Shown: in pieces, positions 57,198 to 64,000 of the stretch
Position numbering within the stretch: position 1 is the stretch's first letter
Layout of the letters: every line of letters starts with the position of its first letter
Assembly: GCA_025677835.1 (NCBI GenBank)
Contig: JAIXMR010000014.1
Location: 124,001 to 188,000, forward strand
DNA: 64,000 nt
Source of the DNA: Sporodiniella umbellata
Taxonomy: Eukaryota > Mucoromycota > Mucoromycetes > Mucorales > Rhizopodaceae
Direction: 5' to 3'
Translations under genes and position numbers: made by a program
Notes under the pieces: generated by a model
What the model saw: only the letters and a program-made list of their open reading frames with translations
The model's database searches: none
Told to the model about the DNA's origin: nothing

Positions 57198-58814
57198 ATG
57201 CTTGAATCAATAAAGTCCCTCAAATGGCACTTGTTTGGAGATGGCACCAGCGAAGAGAACCAGCAGCTGTTAAGTGAGATTAATACTAGTAACTTGAAGT
57301 CAATACCCGAAGATAAATATAATGTGGTTTATTGGGTTAGTCTAAAGCTTGGTTTCTTCTGGAGTAAATTTGGAAACTAAATCTTCAAAAATAGATCTAC
57401 TTCATTTATGGTGTGGCAATGCTACTTCCTTGGAATGGTAAATAGCGAAAACCCGCTTTAAGTACCATAGGATTTTCTTACGTTTCTGATAAATAGTTTT
57501 TATTACTGCCTCTGAATTTTTCGCCAAGCGGTTTGCAGAGACAGAATACAAGGAATCATTTCAGAACTACTTTTCTACATATTCAACAATCTCCAACTTT
57601 CTTACTTTTGTAATAGTGTTGTGGGCTCAAAACAAAGTAAGCAATTGAAAAAAAAAATGGGTTATTGAGGTTTGCAACTGTAGTCTCAGCTACAGGTGGA
57701 TTCTTTTATACCGATTATGATAAATACAGTCGTGTTCAGCACAATGGCAATCACAGTAGAGACAGATTTTAAAGGAGAAGACTACTTCTGGTTTGTTTTG
57801 TTTTTTATGGTTTTGACAGGAGGAACGACAAGCTTTTTTCAGAATGCAGCCTTTAGTGAAGCCAGCCGTTTGCCCCCAATTTACGTTCAAGCTGTATTAA
57901 GGTAGTTGTAGAATTTATATTATATGAAAAGAAACTATATCTTTTTTTTTAGTGGCCAAGGTAATATTCAGCTGGTATAAACTGGTTTTTATATATTGTT
58001 TACTCTGTATTGTTTAGGTATTGCTGGCGTAGTCGTAGCTATATCTTCTATAATCAGTGCGTTTGCAGGAACAAGCGGAGACTTGCCTAATGGTGTATCC
58101 ACCTCTCGCGCAGCTTTTTTGTACTTTTTGTCTGCATTGCTAATCACAGTGGCTGCATTGATTGGTCGCATGATAGTGGCACAGAGTCCTTTTTATACTT
58201 ATTATATGACCAAAAGCCCTGTAGATAATGAGTCAGACGAGGAAGAGCAAGAGATTGTAACAGTAGCTGAAGTCATACGTAAATCGTACGGGCATATTTT
58301 TTCAATAGTCTATGTGTTTGTTATTACTCTGATGTTATTCCCATCGCTCACATCGCTTATCAAATCCGTCCGTCGCCCTAACAAGAATGGAAGGTTTTTT
58401 GAAGATGATGTCTTTGTTGCTTTTCACTTTTTGCTGTTCAATGTAGGCGACTGGGTTGGCCGTATGATGCCTCTCTCCAAACATCTTCAAGTTTTCCATG
58501 TAAAATCCTTGATAGGTTTATCGTTGGTCCGTACCGTCTTTGTTCCTCTTTTTTTGGTTTGTAACGTAGTGATCTCTAAAGAGCGCTATTTGCCTGTTAT
58601 CATTCAAAGTGATTTTATTTATTTTTTGATTGTCTGGTTTTTTGCTGTAAGTAACGGCTGGGCTGGTAGTTTGATCATGATGGCAGCTCCTCAGCAAGAA
58701 TCAATTAAATCTGGGGCAGAAAAGGCTATGGTCGGTAGCGTAATGAGTTTTTCGCTCGTATTAGGTCTAGCAATCGGTGGTACATTAAGTTTTGGTATAA
58801 AGAGTATGATATAA
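57198..58814 (+). CDS. Equilibrative nucleoside transporter (ENT/SLC29, Fun26-like)
   Basis: Polytopic transporter for nucleosides; fungal members sit in the vacuole. Exons 57198-57335, 57395-57437, 57497-57636, 57684-57901, 57953-57960, 58018-58814 give 447 residues. Landmarks are EDKYNVVYWIYFIYGVAMLLPWNVFITASEFF (start of TM1 with the LPWN motif), IPIMINTVVFSTMAI, TGGTTSFFQNAAFSEASRLPP, SGQGIAGVVVAISSI (TM5), the acidic loop DNESDEEEQE, FNVGDWVGRM (GDxxGR signature of TM8) and SNGWAGSLIMM with the final pair of spans. One exon is only 8 nt (TGGCCAAG) and supplies part of SGQG; skipping it breaks the frame. The last exon is long and intronless. Confidence 0.93.
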
Positions 58815-58968
58815 TATCATAATCGAGATGCATAGACAATTATCAGACAAAAGTAGCTGATATGACAAAACGCAGCTTGGATATTTTTTATGTACATTAT
58901 GCTACATCGCATACATTTTCCATAAATACAATAGAAGTAACTTGATCTATTTATATAAAAATGTTCTT

Positions 58969-60995
58969 TTATTCAGTCAAAAGATCTATACGACCACTGT
59001 CTACAATTTCTTCGACTAGCTTTTCACTGTAAGTTGAAGTTAGTAAGCGTAACATAATAAACAATTGTATTTCTTACTGTGGTAAATAAGAGCGACTGGG
59101 ATAAAACACGTAGTCCAGAGAAAGATCGTCCAAATTAGTTATATTAGACATATAAATATCAGCAAATTTTTGTATTTTGCTGGCAAAGAAAGAGGGGTTT
59201 TGGTACGTTCTAAACATACTTCCAAATGATTGGTTGAATGCTGTCTTTAGTTCGGCTCTAACGTGTCTTCTTTCTTTTCGCCACTCCGAAAGTAATGTAT
59301 CTAAGTCTTCCGTATAAAAATCTTTACTCAGCAACTGTGCTTCATTCAACAGTCTTTCAAGTGTTAATAGCCAAGAAAGTTTTTGACGGTAAGATGTTCG
59401 GTTCCTAATTTCGATCTCTGTAGCCAATTCGTGAATAATGGCGCCCTGTATCATGCACAATTATTAAGAGCTTTAAAAAGTGATCAATGAGTTTACGGTA
59501 TGCCATCCATGCTGAAAGGAAGCCTCAATCAAATCAGAGTATACATGATCACCAAAATATAGTACTTTTTGGCTGTTATGTGTGGGGTTAGCTTTGAGAT
59601 TGCACGTTCAGTAAACACTTACCCAGTCCTATATAAATACTAATTATGGTCATACTCTTTATATATATATATATATACCAGTTAGTTAATGTCTCAAAAT
59701 CTTTAACGTTTCCGCCTTGATACACTTGCCCCGGCACTAGCTCCTTCACGAAGTCCCAATTAGACTCGTAAGCACTACGAAAAGGTCGAGAGGATCGATA
59801 AAATTCTGGTTTCCGGGCGTTTACAATCACGCAATCAAAAAGTTCTCTCCAGTCATTACTTGAAGTGAGGTAGCTCATTCCTCTTGATATAAAAGGCAGC
59901 GAGCTATTTGTCAATAAAAACGTTTTTTTACCATTCTTTCTGAGCTTTTCAATATAGCCAACCAATTTGGGTGATCTCTCAAGATACTTTGATATGTCCT
60001 TCATCATTTCCATATGAAGTGTACCACCTACACCGTGTGCGCTTGTATGAAGAATACGTGCAGCGTGTTTTACATCATCCGATAAATAGCGTGGATGAAA
60101 GCCCATATCATGGTCTCTGAAGTGTTGAACTAGATCGCTTAGTAATGTTGTCTACAAAAAATATTAGAAATACTAAAGATAAAAGTACATATTTTACTTG
60201 GGGTATTGAAAACAAGTCGTTTAATTGAAACATATTTGAATTGAGATATTGTGGTGCAATGTGCCTTCCCTTATGGTAGTCTATAATCTCGCCAATGTTT
60301 CTGATTGACTCTCTTCCAACTAATTGAGTTTTTAGATAAAAAGAATTTTTTTTTATGTGTCTATACCATGAACAGTGTTTAGTTGAATGTTTGCTAAGTT
60401 GTCTATTTTCATAAGCCATCCGTTGTTGAAATCTATAAAGGTTTAATGACTAGTATTTTAAGTAAATTTTACCATAGTGAAGCCCTCGAATAGCAAAAGT
60501 TGGATCAAATTTGAAGTCTAACCAAGTAATATGAAAAGCGGGACTACGTTTTAAACACTTACCTCTAATTTGCTTTGGATATTTGAAGTAGTCTACTAAA
60601 ATGTTGCAAAGAAAAGTGTATATAGAGTGGGACAGACTATCTGTATAACTTGCCAAAGTATACTAGCCACATTAGTAAATATCTTTCTTTTTAATACCTA
60701 CATCGTAATCAAAACCATAAACTTCAATATCTTTTAGGTTCAGTTCATTATTGACAAATCTACACAATTTTTAAAAAATGAATTGATACACATTGTCTTA
60801 CACTTTTTCAGGAGATGTATAACCCAAGCCTTTCAATGGCTTTAGACTTGGATTGTCTTGCGAAAAAAAATCAGGTTCTTTCTTAAAAGTATGCTGGATT
60901 TTCTTTTCCTGATACTCTTTTTTCAGCATATCAATTACTCTTTTATTATTTGCGGCCCCTGTATAAAAGTAACGCTGGGTTGCATATCGGAACAT
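58969..60995 (-). CDS. HAD 5'-nucleotidase domain protein (NT5DC2/3-like)
   Basis: Ten exons (60995-60802, 60759-60702, 60662-60563, 60517-60473, 60432-60367, 60319-60198, 60151-59679, 59572-59497, 59445-59078, 59026-58969) give 519 residues. The N-terminus looks mitochondrial (MFRYATQRYFYTGAANNKR). HAD motif I is YGFDYDYTLASYTDSL, with the nucleophile Asp split from its neighbours by intron 2. Then come DPTFAIRGLHYDFNNGWLMKID, NGKKTFLLTNSSLPFISRGMSYL (motif II, Thr/Ser), DWRELFDCVIVNARKP, GQVYQGGNVKDF and KVLYFGDHVYSD (motif IV, two Asp). FGSMFRTYQNPSFFASKIQKFADIYMSNI is the typical NT5DC C-terminal block. Members are cytosolic IMP/GMP-nucleotidase relatives; the substrate here is unknown. 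It is convergent with the nucleoside transporter. Confidence 0.92.
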
Positions 60996-62225
60996 TTTTG
61001 TATGCAGGAAAGAAAGATCTTTAGAATATCTAGAAATAAACTAAAAGATTTTACCATTTGCGGGAAAGTTATTATCCAATTGGAACAATCAGGCTAAAAA
61101 ATATTGATTGAAAACCACTATATGTAATTCAACAAATACAAGTATATGCAAAGAAGCTCAAAGGTTAAAAGTCTTAATTTTTATTCTATGATGAGAACTC
61201 TTTACTGGAGAAAGATCAGATTCAGTATCGTCCTTATTCGCTTCTAGTTTTTAAAATTTTAGTGTTTTGCATTCAAAAATGTAACTAAATTTTAGGCAGT
61301 ATAATCTAAGGAAGGAGTCTATACGCACCATATTTGTGTAAAAAAAACAAATATTCTATTTGTTACGTATGTTTTACTCTTTAGTGCTGCCTTTTTACCT
61401 GCATGAATGCGATGTGAGTACAAAGTTTTGATATACAGTAAAAAGAATACAAAAAACACCCTGGGTTATTGCTTAATACCTGCCAAGAGAAGTTTTTAGA
61501 TTTAAATAAAGCGCACGTTTTTATTGTTATTCAAGGCATGTTTCTCTATAGATGCGGCGTCTATTAGGATATTGAGTTAAACCTAAGCACATAACAAAAA
61601 TTATGGGTAAGTGTAAAAACTTCATAAGAAAAATCATTTCAGTGCTGTCTTGGTTTTTTGGTTAAGCTCTTTTAATGGGGTTTTAGAACAAGATAGTATA
61701 GACAAATACATTTATTCTCTATCCTGAGATGTCCTGTGAATTGAGTTTTATTAGCAGTCGTCTCGTTTCAAGATGAAATCATATGCGTTGTCCATATCTT
61801 TTAAATTCGATGTATCGTACCCTGTATATTCCCTCTTTTTGAAAAAAAAAAAAAAAAAATACTGTCTTGGCACCTTTAACCGTAATGACTGCTGTCATTA
61901 CAAAGCATGGTATACATAATTTGCTGTAAATATTACGACTGCACTAAAGTCATTAATCTGATCAATACTAGGGGAAGAAATATCCCAGGGCCTTATAATT
62001 ATGAGCCCTTCAAACCAATTTCATGCTCACGCAAAAGCTTACTTGTCGATTCAGAATGTCGTTAGTGTCGTGCAACAGTCCCAGATTTTTTGTATTCGTC
62101 TCATTTTTAAGCTCCATTGAGCTAATTTCGGTTTGCTGCTAGCTGAATAAAATTAGAAGTCACAAAGCCGTCCATAAACTTCAAACTTTTTTATTACTGA
62201 GAGCACTTCTTTCAATAAACTTAAC
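60996..62225. other. Divergent spacer between NT5DC and dus3
   Basis: About 1.2 kb, no gene. Has A18 at about 61842 and a short perfect hairpin (GTAATGAC/GTCATTAC around TGCT) near 61883-61902. Confidence 0.55.
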
Positions 62226-64000
62226 ATGAGCGAGCCAAGACCTGGAGAAGCGCATATTAAATCAGAGTAAAAAAAAACAAAAAAGGATCTAGAAGAAAAA
62301 ACGTGGTTGATTGTTTTTTGGTGCAACAGATACCGAAAAGAGCGCTGGCTTGGCGACTCAGAGCCTGCTCAAATAACAGCAAACGATGATGCAGCCGAGA
62401 GTGGATCAAATTTTGAAGCAACCAAAAAAAAGGTTAGAAATTTACACTAAAAGAGCTTTTACTTATATTGTTGTTTGCTTTGAGCAGAACACTCGCGGAG
62501 CCAATAAGGGACAACGAGGAAAAAAGCATATCCAGGACAGTATAATGATTTGCAAAAACGTCGCTTTGGATAAACAGTGCCCCAACGCAGAAAAGTAAAA
62601 GAAAGAAAAAACGATTCAAGAATCTAATTGACGTGTGTAGATGTCGATATTCTCACGATCTTGAGGCCTATTTGGCTGCCAAACCTGCAGATATTGGTAC
62701 AGAATGTGTCCATTTCAACTTATTTGGAAGGTAAATTGGATATGGGTGTCATGATAAGGATAGGGCTGATTCGGTGTGTAGATGCCCCTATGGTTATAAA
62801 TGTCGTTACCTTATTGCACATATAGATGAAAACAAAAAGTTGATTGTAAACGAGGACAAAGTGGCAGAAAACAATGTATATACGACAAACGGTATCACTC
62901 ACGCAACCCAAGTCGCTTTAAATCGCTCAAGGGTACGAATATATGATGAAAGTAAAGTTCTACGAAGTTCAACTAATCTGTATCAAATAGCACGCTTTCC
63001 CGAAAACAACTGAATATATGGCTGCAGTAAAAGCCCAAATAAAAGAAGAAGAGGAAGCAGATAAAAGAAATGCAAAAAGAAAGCTAGAAGTAGAGGCAGC
63101 TCAAAAAGAGGCAGAATCGTCAAAAAAGGCAAAGCCGGAAGAGAGTGATGATGAGTTTTTTGATGCATCTTCAGAATTTACGAATATCAGTAGCGAGCCT
63201 GCGGTAGTAAAAGAACTGTCAGAGCCTTCGAAGCCTATTGGCCCTATTGATCTTAAATACAAAAAGGTAGTGTACAATCAGATAAACCAAAAGCACGTAT
63301 GAAGCGTTTACCTGGTGTTCATTACCTATAGATCATTGATTTTAGAGATAAGACCTACCTTGCTCCTCTTACGACTGTCGGAAACTTACCTTTCCGAAGA
63401 ATCTGTAAGGAATATGGTGTAGATGTTACATGCGGTGAAATGGCTTTGGCTTTCAATTTGCTTCAAGGTCAACAATCTGAGTGGGCTCTGACTAAGCGTC
63501 ACAAATCTGAAGATATCTTTGGTATCCAAATTTGTGGATCCAAAGTAGAACAGGTCACCAAAGCTGCAGAAGTATTAAACACAGAGGTTGACGTTGATTT
63601 TATCGATCTGAATATGGGTTGCCCTATTGATCTAGTCTTCAAACAGGTAGGGGGTAAAGCAGCGATCCAAGTTAACTCAATTGACCATAGGGAGCGGGCT
63701 CAGCACTTTTGGATGCTAGAGGGAAGATGCTAAAAATCTTGAAGGGAATGCAGACTGTGACAGATATTCCTATTACTGCTAAATTTAGAATGGGTATTAA
63801 GGATAATATGCCTGTTGCTGACAGATTTATACCTAAGCTTGAAGAAATGGTACGTAAACAACTTAATCTATAATCAAAGTCTTACTGTTTTTGGTTTATT
63901 ATAGGGTATTGCATTGGGCTCTGTAAGTTCCTAAACATTTGATGTCTATTTTGACTAACCATTTTGCAAAAAAAGCTTCATGGACGTTCTCGCGCTCAAA
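62226..64000 (+). CDS. dus3: tRNA-dihydrouridine synthase 3 (5' part, cut by window end)
   Basis: Dus3 reduces U47 in the variable loop of cytosolic tRNAs using FMN. About ten exons are visible from ATG 62226; exon 1 is 62226-62266. The N-terminal part has two CCCH zinc fingers ([20 protein letters not shown] and [18 protein letters not shown]...H), each split by introns, then a Lys/Glu-rich linker. The TIM barrel begins [23 protein letters not shown], followed by [48 protein letters not shown] and ITAKFRMG, then LHGRSRAQ at the window edge. These are the Dus3-specific versions of the motifs. The catalytic Cys region between the barrel motifs is expected in DLNMGCP. An 18-nt exon (GIALGS) precedes the last visible exon. 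The 3' end is missing. Confidence 0.95.

Overview
The window looks like a gene-dense piece of nuclear DNA from an early-diverging, filamentous fungus, most likely Mucoromycota (Mucorales-like). The evidence is: many short GT-AG introns (mostly about 43-150 nt, up to nine per gene), AT-rich spacers full of long A/T homopolymers, and a gene set of fungal type (Rrg7, NudE, a rhodanese+PTP phosphatase, an Atg37-type acyl-CoA-binding protein, a Fun19/Laf1-like SWIRM protein). No viral, bacterial or CRISPR structures were seen. The species assignment is inference. Nearly all exon chains below were joined by hand and close to whole codons.

Layout. 1-8.2 kb: an unresolved hypothetical gene, nudE, rrg7 (-), cytochrome c1, and a PIP5-kinase (-). 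9.2-19.5 kb: a branched/short-chain acyl-CoA dehydrogenase, an NmrA-like Rossmann protein, a rhodanese-PTP phosphatase, a GATA/PHD-like zinc-finger protein, a PAC3-like proteasome chaperone (-), a tiny membrane protein, and a dTDP-glucose 4,6-dehydratase-like enzyme (-). 21-28 kb: importin-7/8 type karyopherin, mitochondrial uL13 (-), Mog1, and an EI24-type membrane protein (-). 28-35 kb: decayed coding relics, a small possible gene (-), a metallophosphoesterase, a Yck-type casein kinase I, and the Atg37-like protein. 35.3-39.1 kb: a gene-free stretch holding a 2-kb inverted repeat with two 590-nt arms. 39.4-41.4 kb: a divergent arrestin-fold (-) and EF-hand (+) pair. 41.4-57.2 kb: two large gene deserts (10.8 and 4.2 kb) with a single SWIRM gene between them. 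57.2-64 kb: an equilibrative nucleoside transporter, an NT5DC-type HAD nucleotidase (-), and dus3, cut off by the window end.

The genes are mostly housekeeping and do not form a metabolic cluster. Themes are mitochondrial function (cytochrome c1, Rrg7, uL13m, acyl-CoA dehydrogenase), nuclear transport (importin-7/8, Mog1) and signalling at membranes (PIP5K, CK1, arrestin, PTP). Neighbours are often divergent and share short promoters (rrg7/cyt1, PIP5K/ACAD, arrestin/EF-hand).

The most unusual things are structural: a start codon split by an intron (nudE), an 8-nt microexon (nucleoside transporter), poly-A runs where pyrimidine tracts are expected at 3' splice sites, recurring TnAn palindromes, a near-perfect 2-kb inverted repeat, a tiny TA-flanked MITE-like element, and the gene deserts with fossil coding islands.
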